Below, one piece after another: positions 1 to 6,537 of a stretch of DNA of 15,378 nt. A program made the translations under genes and the position numbers. The stretch is taken from NCBI GenBank assembly GCA_000434235.1, contig FR891985.1, positions 43,786 through 59,163 on the forward strand. Direction: 5' to 3'. This stretch comes from Alistipes sp. CAG:268 (lineage in GTDB: Bacteria; Bacteroidota; Bacteroidia; Bacteroidales; Rikenellaceae). Below the pieces are notes generated by a model. That model had not been told where the DNA came from. It ran no database searches and was given only the letters and a program-made list of their open reading frames with translations. The first letter of the stretch is position 1. Every line of letters begins with the position of its first letter.

Positions 1-235
1 CGCCGGGCACCCATCCGTCGGCCACGGCGCGCTCCCAGCTGCGGGTCCCTTCGCGCTGCCCGACGATCACGCGGAAGCCGTTGTCGCGCAGGTTGAGCGA
101 CTGCCCCGGGCCCTGCACGCCGTAGCCGATCACGGCGATGGTCTCGTCCCGGAGCGTTTCGAGCGCCCGTTCGAGCGGGAATTCTTCGCGTGTGACGACG
201 TGCTCCTCGACGCCGCCGAAATTGATCTTTGCCAT
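1..235 (-). CDS. ilvC: Ketol-acid reductoisomerase, N-terminal part (runs off the left edge)
   Basis: Acetohydroxyacid isomeroreductase converts acetolactate or acetohydroxybutyrate to the dihydroxy acid with NADPH and Mg2+; it is the second common step of valine and isoleucine synthesis. Only the first 78 codons are present. The ATG is at 235-233 and the protein begins MAKINFGGVEEHVVTREEFP. The Rossmann nucleotide-binding motif GYGVQGPGQSLNLRDNG lies at about residues 37-53, followed by a VIVGQREG segment of the kind that sets cofactor preference. The GYGVQGPGQ form is, from family knowledge, like Bacteroidales IlvC rather than the proteobacterial GYGSQGHAH form. It starts 19 bp after the ilvN stop and is probably the last gene of the ilvD-ilvB-ilvN-ilvC run. 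The catalytic C-terminal domain is outside the window. Confidence 0.96.
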   Translation of the reverse strand, partial: MAKINFGGVEEHVVTREEFPLERALETLRDETIAVIGYGVQGPGQSLNLRDNGFRVIVGQREGTRSWERAVADGWVPG

Positions 236-254
236 AGTCTTGTGTTTTTTTATG

Positions 255-794
255 TTATGAGATATGCGTCTGTTTCGTGCGGTGTGCGTGCCCGACCTTT
301 TCGAGGTATTCGGTCAGCAGCTCCTGGCGGGACTTGCTGATGGCGACCGTTCCGCTGCGGACGAACTGCTGCACGCCGTAGGGTTTGAGCAGGTCGAAGA
401 GCGCCTGCGTCTCGGCCTTGTGGCCCGTCTTCTCGACGACGATGTACTCCGCATCGATCTCCAGAATGCGGACATTGTGCTCGCGCACGAGGCGTTCGAC
501 GTTGCGGCTCCGCGCCACCTTGTAGAGGGCGATCTCCTGCCGGACCACCTCGTCGGGGGTGTAGACAAAGCACTTCAGCACATCGATCTTCTTTTCGATC
601 TGCCGTGCGAGCAGTTCGATGCGCTCGGGGCCGGTCCGCAGGACGATCGTGTACTTGTGGATTCCCGGCAAGGCCGATTCCGAGGCCGTGATGCTCTCGA
701 TATTGACGTTGCGGCAGGTGAAGACCGTGGTGATCTGGTTGAGCAGCCCCACCTTGTTCTCCGAAAATACGGTGATGATGTACTCCTGTAGCAT
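255..794 (-). CDS. ilvN: Acetolactate synthase small (regulatory) subunit
   Basis: Regulatory subunit of acetohydroxyacid synthase. It binds the catalytic subunit IlvB, stimulates it and, in the family, gives valine feedback inhibition. The 179-residue protein has an N-terminal ACT domain at about residues 3-75, with the signature EYIITVFSENKVGLLNQITTVF and later NVNIESITAS. A C-terminal AHAS-small domain at about residues 80-160 includes IDAEYIVVEKTGHKAE. The length fits the medium-length form of the family (about 160-190 residues). The ATG at 794-792 is the first in frame and lies 14 bp after the ilvB stop, so the two subunits are probably translated from one message in a fixed order. Nothing in the reading frame looks damaged. 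Confidence 0.96.
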   Translation of the reverse strand: MLQEYIITVFSENKVGLLNQITTVFTCRNVNIESITASESALPGIHKYTIVLRTGPERIELLARQIEKKIDVLKCFVYTPDEVVRQEIALYKVARSRNVERLVREHNVRILEIDAEYIVVEKTGHKAETQALFDLLKPYGVQQFVRSGTVAISKSRQELLTEYLEKVGHAHRTKQTHIS

Positions 795-808
795 GGTTTC
801 GTGTTGTT

Positions 809-2545
809 TTATTCGAGCCGGACGGCCGAAACGGGGGCGCCGGCCGGCACCATCGGAAAGACGTTCTCTTCGGGTTCAACCCGTACCTCGAGCAGAAAGG
901 CGCCTGCCGAGCGGCGCATTGCTGTGACGGCCTCCGACAGCTCCCCGCGCCGCTCGATGCAGCGGTAGGCGATGCCGTTGGCGCGGGCGATGAGCCCGAA
1001 GTCGGGGTTTGCGAGTGTGGTGAAGGAGTAGCGGCGGTCGTGGAAAAGCTCCTGCCACTGCCGCACCATGCCCAGCCGCGTGTTGTTGAGCAGGACGATC
1101 TTTATGTCGATCCGCGACTGGAAGATTGTGCCCAGCTCCTGGAGGGTCATCTGCAGTCCGCCGTCGCCGACGAACAGGCAAACCTCGCGCTCCGGGGCCC
1201 CCAGCTTGGCCCCGATGGCCGCCGGGAGTCCGAAGCCCATCGTGCCGAGTCCGCCCGAGGTGACCATCGAGCGGCTGCGGCGGAAACGGAAGTAGCGGGC
1301 CGCCACCATCTGCTGCTGCCCGACGTCGGTCACCAGCACCGCGTCGTGGTCGTAGGCGCGGCTGACGGCAACGGCTACCTCGCCCATGCGGATGCGTCCC
1401 GCCGTGGGCTGCGTGGCCGGCCGGACCACCCGCTCCCGCTCGATGCGGTCGCAGTCGCGGAAGCCGGCCAGCCACCGGCTCCGGTCGGCCTGCCGGATGC
1501 GTTCGGTGATGCGGGGCAGCGTCTGCCGGATGTCGCCCACCACCGCTACGTCGGCATGGATGATCTTGTCGATCTCCGCCGGGTCGATCTCCAGGTGGAT
1601 CACGCGGGCGTTGCGGCCGAAGTATTCAGGGTTGCCCGTCACACGGTCGTCGAAGCGCATCCCGGCGGCGATCAGCAGGTCGCACTCCTCATTGCGGATG
1701 TTCGGACCGTAGTTGCCGTGCATGCCCAGCATGCCGACGTAGCGGGGATCGTCGCTCGGCAGTGCCGACAGCCCGAGCAGCGTCGCGGCCGTCGGGATGC
1801 CGCTCTTCTCGACGAATGCCTTCAGCTCTTTTTCGGCTCCGCCCAGCAGCACGCCCTGTCCGACGAGCAGCATCGGGCGCTGCGATTCATCGATCAGCCG
1901 TGCAGCCTCGGCGATGCGCTCCCCGTCGGGCTCTGGGGCCGGGATGTAGCTGCGGATCGACTCCACGCGGCGGTAGCGGAACGGAGCCGTGGCGCACTGC
2001 GCATCCTTCGTGATGTCCACGACCACCGGACCGGGGCGGCCCGTACGGGCGATGTAGAAGGCCCTGGCGATGGCTTCGGGAATCTCCTCGGCCCGCTTGA
2101 CCTGGCAGTTCCATTTGGTCACCGCCTGCGTGATGCCCACGAAGTTGGTCTCCTGGAAGGCGTCGGTCCCGAGCTGTGCCGAACCGACCTGACCGGTGAC
2201 GAGCACCAGCGGCGTGGAGTCCATCAGCGCGTCGGCCAGCCCGGTAACGGTGTTCGTGGCTCCCGGCCCGGAGGTCACCAGGCAGACCCCTACGCGACCG
2301 CTTGTGCGGGCATAACCCTGAGCGGCGTGTACGGCCCCCTGCTCGTGGCGCACGAGGATGTGGCGCAGTCGGTCGCGGTAGTCGTAGAGCGCGTCATAGA
2401 CCGGGATGATCGCGCCGCCGGGGTAGCCGAACAGTGTATCGACCCCTTCGCGGAGGAACGATTCGAGCAGGGCCTGCGCTCCCGTGAGATGCGGTGCGTC
2501 GTCGCACCGGGCCGATTCGTTTTCGGTATGTCGTGTCGTATTCAT
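809..2545 (-). CDS. ilvB: Acetolactate synthase large (catalytic) subunit
   Basis: Thiamine-diphosphate enzyme that condenses two pyruvates, or pyruvate with 2-ketobutyrate: the first common step of valine, leucine and isoleucine synthesis. The 578-residue length is normal. The N-terminal PYR domain carries FGYPGGAIIPVYDAL (from about residue 39) and the catalytic Glu68 in RHEQGAVHAAQGYAR. The central FAD/helical domain spans about residues 200-350. The C-terminal PP domain has the ThDP motif GDGGLQMTLQELGT near residues 459-472 followed by LLNNTRLGMVRQWQELF. The C-terminus ENVFPMVPAGAPVS is typical. It starts 19 bp after the ilvD stop and is followed directly by ilvN. The Gly after GDG, where many homologues have Ser, is within family variation. 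I see no frame damage. Confidence 0.97.
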   Translation of the reverse strand: MNTTRHTENESARCDDAPHLTGAQALLESFLREGVDTLFGYPGGAIIPVYDALYDYRDRLRHILVRHEQGAVHAAQGYARTSGRVGVCLVTSGPGATNTVTGLADALMDSTPLVLVTGQVGSAQLGTDAFQETNFVGITQAVTKWNCQVKRAEEIPEAIARAFYIARTGRPGPVVVDITKDAQCATAPFRYRRVESIRSYIPAPEPDGERIAEAARLIDESQRPMLLVGQGVLLGGAEKELKAFVEKSGIPTAATLLGLSALPSDDPRYVGMLGMHGNYGPNIRNEECDLLIAAGMRFDDRVTGNPEYFGRNARVIHLEIDPAEIDKIIHADVAVVGDIRQTLPRITERIRQADRSRWLAGFRDCDRIERERVVRPATQPTAGRIRMGEVAVAVSRAYDHDAVLVTDVGQQQMVAARYFRFRRSRSMVTSGGLGTMGFGLPAAIGAKLGAPEREVCLFVGDGGLQMTLQELGTIFQSRIDIKIVLLNNTRLGMVRQWQELFHDRRYSFTTLANPDFGLIARANGIAYRCIERRGELSEAVTAMRRSAGAFLLEVRVEPEENVFPMVPAGAPVSAVRLE

Positions 2546-2803
2546 AGTCTGGGTATGGGTTCGTTCAACGGGTTTCGTCGTCGAGCAGCCGTACGGCGCC
2601 CCGGTCGGCCGAGCTGACCAGCCGGGCGTAGGCCCGCAGCGAGGCGGGTACCGCGCGGTCGCGGGCCGCCGGGACGAAGGTGCGTTGTGCCGTCGTGCGG
2701 GCTGCCAGTTCGTCGTCGCCGATGGCCAGGCGGATCGTGCGGGCCGGAATGTCGATCTCGATGGGGTCGCCCGTGCGGATCACGGCAATTTCGCCGCCGG
2801 CGG

Positions 2804-2810
2804 CCCCCCC
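2804..2810 (-). other. G7 homopolymer forming a G_GGG_GGG heptamer in ilvD
   Basis: On the coding strand this run reads G GGG GGG, with GGG GGG as zero-frame codons just before the zero-frame TGA at 2782-2780. A -1 slip here would enter the frame that encodes the missing IlvD C-terminus. Such a run is also prone to polymerase slippage and to sequencing error. The family consensus at this place is SPEAA, but here it reads SPGGA, so the run seems to have arisen by substitutions. Function as a recoding site is a guess. Confidence 0.35.
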
Positions 2811-2819
2811 GGGCGAGAC

Positions 2820-2845
2820 GTGGACCATCGAGGAAGCCCACGCGG
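2820..2845 (-). repeat. 26-bp insertion that breaks the ilvD frame
   Basis: Compared with the conserved SIGHVSP motif, 26 extra bases sit between the codon for His524 and the GTC TCG CCC codons. The insertion is bounded by a 4-bp direct repeat (GTGG at 2820-2823 and 2846-2849 on the plus strand), so its exact edge can slide by 4 bp. It matches the preceding 26 bp (2846-2871) at 17 of 26 positions, including TCTCGAT/CCTCGAT and the closing CCAC. That is weak but suggestive evidence for a diverged tandem duplication. Confidence 0.55.
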
Positions 2846-4460
2846 GTGGCCGATCGAGAGACCCGAGGTGCCGCCCGAGAAGCGGCCGTCGGTGAGCAGG
2901 GCGCAGGCCTTGTCCAGGTGGCGCGACTTGAGGTAGGAGGTCGGGTAGAGCATCTCCTGCATGCCGGGTCCTCCCTTCGGCCCCTCGTAGCGGATCACCA
3001 CTACGTCGCCGGCCTGCACCTCGCCGCCGAGGATGCCCTCGACGGCCTGCTCCTGCGATTCGTAGACGCGTGCCGGGCCGCGGAAGCGGAACAGCGAAGG
3101 ATCGACACCGGCCGTCTTGACGACGCATCCGCCGCGGGCGATGTTGCCCGTCAGTACGGCCAGTCCGCCGTCGCGGAAGTAGGCGTGTGCCGCGTCGCGG
3201 ATGCAGCCGGCCGTGCGGTCGGTGTCCGCGGAGTCGTAGGTCGAGTGCTGCATCCCCAGCTCGCGGCCGTGCAGACCGGCCGGGGCGCTCAGGGCGCGGC
3301 GCCGAGCCTCCTCGGTCGCCCGTGCCGAAAGGATGTCCTCGGCGGCGATCGCCTCGGCCAGCGTGCGTCCCTCGACCCGCCGCACTGAGGTGTCGAGCAG
3401 TCCGGCCCGGTCGAGTTCGCCGAGCAGGGCGAAGATGCCGCCGGCGCGATTGACATCCTGGATGTGGTAATGCGAGTTCGGTGCGACCTTGCACAGCACC
3501 GGGACGCGGCGCGAGAGTCGGTCGATGTCGTGCATCGTGAAATCGACCCCCGCTTCGTGGGCTGCAGCCAGCAGGTGCAGGACGGTGTTCGTCGAACCTC
3601 CCATGGCGATGTCGAGCGACATGGCGTTCTCGAAGGCCGCCTTGGTGGCGATCGAGCGCGGCAACACCGTCTCGTCGCCTTCGTCGTAGTAGCGTGCGGC
3701 GTTGCGGACGATGAGCTCGGCCGCCGTCTCGAAGAGCCTCCGGCGGTTGGCGTGCGTGGCCAGCAGGGTTCCGTTGCCCGGCAGGGCGAGCCCCAGGGCC
3801 TCGGTCAGGCAGTTCATCGAATTGGCGGTGAACATTCCCGAGCAGGAGCCGCATCCGGGACAGGCGCTGCGCTCGATGCGGGCCACCTCCCCGTCCGGTC
3901 GCGAGGCGTCGGCGGCCGTCACCATGGCGTCGATCAGGTCGATCTCCCGGTCGCCGAGGCGCCCGGCCTCCATCGGGCCTCCCGAGACGAAGACCGTGGG
4001 GATGTTGAGCCGCATTGCAGCCATCAGCATGCCGGGGGTCACCTTGTCGCAGTTGCCGATCAGGACCAGTGCGTCGATGCAGTGGGCATTGGCCATGTAT
4101 TCGATGCTGTCGGCGATGATTTCGCGCGAAGGCAGCGAGTAGAGCATGCCCCCGTGGCCCATGGCGATGCCGTCGTCCACGGCGATGGTATCGAATTCGG
4201 CGGCGAAGCAGCCGAGGGCCTCGATGCGGCGTTTGACATACTGGCCGATCTCGTGCAGGTGGACGTGCCCCGGCACGAACTGCGTGAAGGAGTTGGCGAT
4301 GCCGATGATTGGCCGTCCGAATTGTGTTTCGCGCATGCCGTTGGCGCGCCAGAGGCTTCTGGCTCCGGCCATGCGGCGGCCCGTCGTGGTGACGGAACTT
4401 CTGAGTGGGTGTTTCATCCTGGTCGTTCGGTTGCATTCCCGGCGGTGTTCCCCGAAATCG

Positions 4461-4492
4461 AAAAAGCCTCTCTCCGTGGTGGAGAAAGGCTT
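4461..4492 (-). terminator. Rho-independent attenuator terminator upstream of ilvD
   Basis: On the minus strand a 12-bp stem, AAGCCTTTCTCC with GGAGAGAGGCTT (one G-U pair), closes a 5-nt ACCAC loop and ends in a run of five T. It lies 43 bp before the ilvD ATG and 30 bp after the leader-peptide stop, so it would end transcription before the operon. The strand at 4489-4481 can instead pair with GGAGGAGGG at 4520-4512. Confidence 0.85.
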
Positions 4493-4511
4493 CTTGCATG
4501 TATGGATACGT

Positions 4512-4520
4512 CCCTCCTCC
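4512..4520 (-). promoter_or_regulatory. Putative antiterminator strand of the ilv attenuator
   Basis: GGAGGAGGG begins two bases after the leader-peptide TAA. All nine bases can pair, two as G-U, with CCTTTCTCC at 4489-4481, the 5' arm of the terminator. A ribosome at the leader stop codon would cover this strand and let the terminator form. A ribosome stalled on the Ile/Val/Leu codons would leave it free and block the terminator. The pairing is seen in the sequence; the mechanism is inferred by analogy with known leader-peptide attenuators. Confidence 0.65.
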
Positions 4521-4522
4521 CG

Positions 4523-4585
4523 TTATCGTGGTCCGATGACGAGCAGGCTAATGACGATGATCTGCGAATGTTTCGGTGTATACAC
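4523..4585 (-). CDS. Ile/Val/Leu-rich leader peptide of the ilv operon
   Basis: A 20-codon reading frame starting with GTG ends in TAA just before the attenuator. Its core, IIVISLLVI, holds eight branched-chain codons out of nine (four Ile, two Val, two Leu). It is followed by GPR and the stop. It resembles in composition the enterobacterial ilv leader peptides, which have runs such as VISLVVISVVVIII. There is no ATG in frame after the upstream stop. The only other candidate start is a TTG inside the promoter, so GTG at 4585-4583 is the likely start, about 20 nt after the predicted transcription start and without a Shine-Dalgarno sequence, as is normal in Bacteroidota. Its job is to sense charged Ile, Val and Leu tRNA through translation, not to make a useful protein. 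It is too short to be called as an ordinary gene. Confidence 0.75.
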   Translation of the reverse strand: MYTPKHSQIIVISLLVIGPR

Positions 4586-4609
4586 GTCCGTAGGGAATTG
4601 GTGTTGGAA

Positions 4610-4641
4610 CAAAAGTAAGAAATTTTAATTTTACAGCCAAA
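4610..4641 (-). promoter_or_regulatory. Bacteroides-type promoter of the ilvDBNC operon
   Basis: A perfect -7 element TACTTTTG (TAnnTTTG) at 4617-4610 lies 20 bp downstream of a perfect -33 TTTG at 4641-4638, the spacing expected for the Bacteroidota housekeeping sigma factor. Transcription would start near 4605-4602, just before the leader peptide. The surroundings are strongly AT-rich against the GC-rich genes. This makes ilvDBNC an operon separately controlled from leuACDB. Confidence 0.8.
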
Positions 4642-4670
4642 TAAATTATGAATTTTTTTAATTAGGCTGT
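4633..4670. repeat. ACAGCC/GGCTGT inverted repeat around the -33 element
   Basis: ACAGCC at 4633-4638 and GGCTGT at 4665-4670 form a 6-bp inverted repeat with a 26-bp AT-rich spacer. One arm touches the -33 TTTG of the ilv promoter. It could be an operator or a weak end signal for the leu transcript, but the stem is short and has no proper T tail. Low confidence in any function. Confidence 0.3.
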
Positions 4671-4817
4671 CTGTTTGTAAGCGAGATGCTTCTTTCCGAG
4701 GCGAATCAGTAATCCGTTCCTGTCGATCGGGTTGCGATTTGCAATCGATTTTCCGGCCCTGCAGGTCCGGTTACGGTCCTCGCCGTTCCGTTCCCCGCCG
4801 GTTCGGTCCCCGCGCCG
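4662..4817 (-). other. leuB-ilvD gap with an orphan C-terminal-like reading frame
   Basis: Between the leuB stop (4859) and the ilv promoter there is no complete gene. An open frame of 51 codons begins after a TAA at 4820-4818 and ends at TAA 4664-4662. Its last 30 or so codons read like protein, with NPIDRNGLLIRLGKKHLAYK near the end. The codons are less GC-rich than those of the flanking genes and there is no ATG. I do not recognise the family. It may be the remnant of a gene whose start has been lost, or chance. No clear rho-independent terminator for leuB was found here. Confidence 0.3.
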
Positions 4818-4858
4818 TTATCGCGGACTTTGACGGCCTCCGGGTCGGATCTTTTGCT

Positions 4859-5920
4859 TCAGACCCTTGCCCGGATGCGGTCACCCACCTCGGAGGTCGT
4901 GCAGCTTCGCTCGCCGGGGCGCGCAAGATCCTCGGTGACGAAGCCGTCGCGGATCGTATGATCGACGGCCTGCCGTATGGTCTCCGCCTCCTCCTTCAGC
5001 CCGAAGTGTTCGAGCAGCAGCGCACCCGAGAGGATGGCGGCCATCGGGTTGGCGATGTTGCGCCCGGCAGCCTGCGGGTAGGAGCCGTGGATCGGTTCGA
5101 AGAGTGCGGGCCCGTCGCCCAGACTGGCCGAGGCGAGCATGCCCAGCGAACCGCCCAGCACGCTCGCTTCGTCGGTCAGGATGTCGCCGAACATGTTCTC
5201 GGTCACGATGACGTCGAAGTGGGACGGCTGGCGGATAAGCTGCATCGCGGCGTTGTCCACGAAGAGGTATTCGACCTCCGTTTCGGGATATTGCGCGGCG
5301 AGCCGTCGGGCCGTCTCGCGCCACAGCCGCGAGGTCTCCAGCACGTTGGCCTTGTCCACGACCGTCAGCCGTCGGCGGCGTGCGCCGGCCATCCGGAAGG
5401 CCGTGTGCAGCACCCGTTCGATCTCCGCGACGGTGTAGGTGCAGGTGTCGAAGGCGCGCGTGCCTGCCTGGTCACGCCCCTGCGGGCGGCCGAAGTAGAT
5501 GCCTCCCGTGAGCTCGCGCACGCAGATGAAATCGGTCCCCCGGACGATCTCGGGCTTGAGCGGCGAGCGGTCGATGAGCGACTCGGTCACGGCGACGGGC
5601 CGCAGGTTGGCGTAGAGCCCCAGTGAGCGGCGCATGCGCAGCAGACCCTGCTCGGGGCGTACCGGGGCGGTCGGGTCGTTGTCGTATTTCGGGTCGCCGA
5701 TGGCGCCGAACAGCACGGCGTCGGATTCGAGGCAGATGCGGTGCGTCTCTTCGGGATAGGGGTCGCCCGTGAGGTCGATCGCCGCGGCGCCCACCGGGGC
5801 TTCGCGGTATTCGAAACGGTGGCCGAATCGTTCGGCCGTGCGGTCGAGGGTTCGGCGGGCTTCGGCCGTGATCTCGGGACCGATGCCGTCGCCGGCAAGC
5901 AGAGCAATGCGCAGTTTCAT
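4859..5920 (-). CDS. leuB: 3-isopropylmalate dehydrogenase
   Basis: NAD-dependent oxidative decarboxylation of 3-isopropylmalate to 2-ketoisocaproate, the third leucine-specific step. The 353-residue protein starts MKLRIALLAGDGIGPEI. An upstream in-frame ATG at 5977 would overlap leuD and add 19 residues that are not family-like, so ATG 5920 is chosen, 17 bp after the leuD stop. Expected active-site residues are visible: Arg97 and Arg107 in MRRSLGLYANLRP, Arg135 and Tyr142 in VRELTGGIYFG, Lys190 in VVDKANVLETSRLWR, Asp222 in FVDNAAMQ, and Asp246 and Asp250 in NMFGDILTDEA. The NAD-binding stretch is LFEPIHGSYPQAAGRNIANP. It is the last gene of leuACDB. The frame is intact. Confidence 0.96.
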   Translation of the reverse strand: MKLRIALLAGDGIGPEITAEARRTLDRTAERFGHRFEYREAPVGAAAIDLTGDPYPEETHRICLESDAVLFGAIGDPKYDNDPTAPVRPEQGLLRMRRSLGLYANLRPVAVTESLIDRSPLKPEIVRGTDFICVRELTGGIYFGRPQGRDQAGTRAFDTCTYTVAEIERVLHTAFRMAGARRRRLTVVDKANVLETSRLWRETARRLAAQYPETEVEYLFVDNAAMQLIRQPSHFDVIVTENMFGDILTDEASVLGGSLGMLASASLGDGPALFEPIHGSYPQAAGRNIANPMAAILSGALLLEHFGLKEEAETIRQAVDHTIRDGFVTEDLARPGERSCTTSEVGDRIRARV

Positions 5921-5937
5921 GGTCTTCAGTGTGTTTT

Positions 5938-6537
5938 TCAGCGGTTTTCGCGGGCGCGTTCGAACTCCCGGATGCATTCCGAGAGGCTCACGAGGTAGTC
6001 TACGTCGTCGTAACCGTTCTTAAGACAGCGTTTGCGGAAGGCGTCGATCGCGAAGTGCTCGGAGCGGCGCGTCGCATGGTTTGTAATCCGCTGTTCGTCG
6101 AGCTCCACGGTGAAGAGCGTTCCGGGGTCGCGGCGGATTTCGGCGAAGGCCTCGGCCAGGAAGGCGTCGCTGACGCAGACCGGCAACAAGCCGTTGTTGA
6201 GGGCGTTGTTGCGGAAGATGTCGGCGAAGAAGCTCGACACGACGACCCGGAAGCCGTAATCGGCCAGGGCCCAGGCGGCATGCTCGCGCGAACTGCCGCA
6301 TCCGAAGTTGCGCCCGGCCATGAGAATCCGGCCGTCGTAGCGGGGGTCGTTCAGCGGGAACGAGGCGATCGGGCGACCCTCGGCGTCGAACCGGTGGTCG
6401 CGGAAAAGGTTTTCGCCGAATCCCTTGCGCTCGGTGTTCTTCAGGAAGCGGGCCGGGATGATCTGATCGGTGTCGGTATTTTCGGCCTCAAGGGGCACGG
6501 CCCGCGAGGTGAGGGTGCTGAAAGGGGGTATGGCCAT
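5938..6537 (-). CDS. leuD: 3-isopropylmalate dehydratase small subunit
   Basis: Small subunit of isopropylmalate isomerase. It supplies the swivelling substrate-recognition domain to LeuC for the 2- to 3-isopropylmalate isomerisation. The 199-residue protein shows the family motifs [15 protein letters not shown] (about residues 19-33) and [17 protein letters not shown] (about residues 75-91), which bracket the substrate loop and the swivel core. Its length matches LeuD (about 200). The ATG at 6537-6535 follows the expected leuC stop (6553-6551) by 13 bp. Because leuC is frameshifted, leuC translation as written instead runs 97 bp into leuD in another frame. leuB follows after 17 bp. The frame is intact. 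Confidence 0.96.
   Translation of the reverse strand: MAIPPFSTLTSRAVPLEAENTDTDQIIPARFLKNTERKGFGENLFRDHRFDAEGRPIASFPLNDPRYDGRILMAGRNFGCGSSREHAAWALADYGFRVVVSSFFADIFRNNALNNGLLPVCVSDAFLAEAFAEIRRDPGTLFTVELDEQRITNHATRRSEHFAIDAFRKRCLKNGYDDVDYLVSLSECIREFERARENR

Larger units (their letters stand above)
2565..4417 (-). pseudogene. ilvD: Dihydroxy-acid dehydratase, frameshifted near the 3' end
   Basis: IlvD dehydrates 2,3-dihydroxyisovalerate and the isoleucine analogue to the 2-keto acids, using an Fe-S cluster and Mg2+. From the ATG at 4417 the frame is open to a TGA at 2780 (545 residues). It matches the family from [19 protein letters not shown] through [14 protein letters not shown] (H524). By alignment with the E. 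coli enzyme the key residues are present: cluster Cys123 and Cys192, Mg2+ ligands Asp82, Asp124 and Glu488, carbamylated Lys125, and base Ser514. After H524 the frame is wrong. The expected tail, [22 protein letters not shown] to SADRGAVR, continues in the -1 frame from about 2822 to the stop at 2565-2567. Removing an extra 26 bp restores 608 residues, close to the E. coli length of 616. As written, about 85 C-terminal residues are lost. Whether this is a real lesion, slippage-rescued or an assembly error is open. Confidence 0.9.

Noticed and set aside
1040..2617. A 525-codon plus-strand frame opposite ilvB
   Set aside because: It is antisense to a complete, motif-rich acetolactate synthase gene and has no recognisable motifs.
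2804..2822. Loss of a Mg2+ ligand of IlvD through SPEAA changing to SPGGA
   Set aside because: Counting against the E. coli sequence places the Mg2+-binding Glu in the MQEMLYP motif and the catalytic Ser in GRFSGG, both intact. The SPEA Glu is conserved but is not that ligand.
2565..4499. A 644-codon minus-strand frame starting at ATG 4499, 13 bp after the SD-like GGAGGAGGG
   Set aside because: Its N-terminal 550 or so codons are out of frame with ilvD and low in complexity. Only the last part (about 2822-2565) is the true IlvD C-terminus. The ATG lies just upstream of the attenuator stem, and the GGAGG is better explained as the antiterminator strand.
4859..5977. Upstream start for leuB at 5977
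   Set aside because: The added residues [19 protein letters not shown] are unlike the family and overlap leuD. The conserved MKLRIALLAGDGIGPE starts at 5920.
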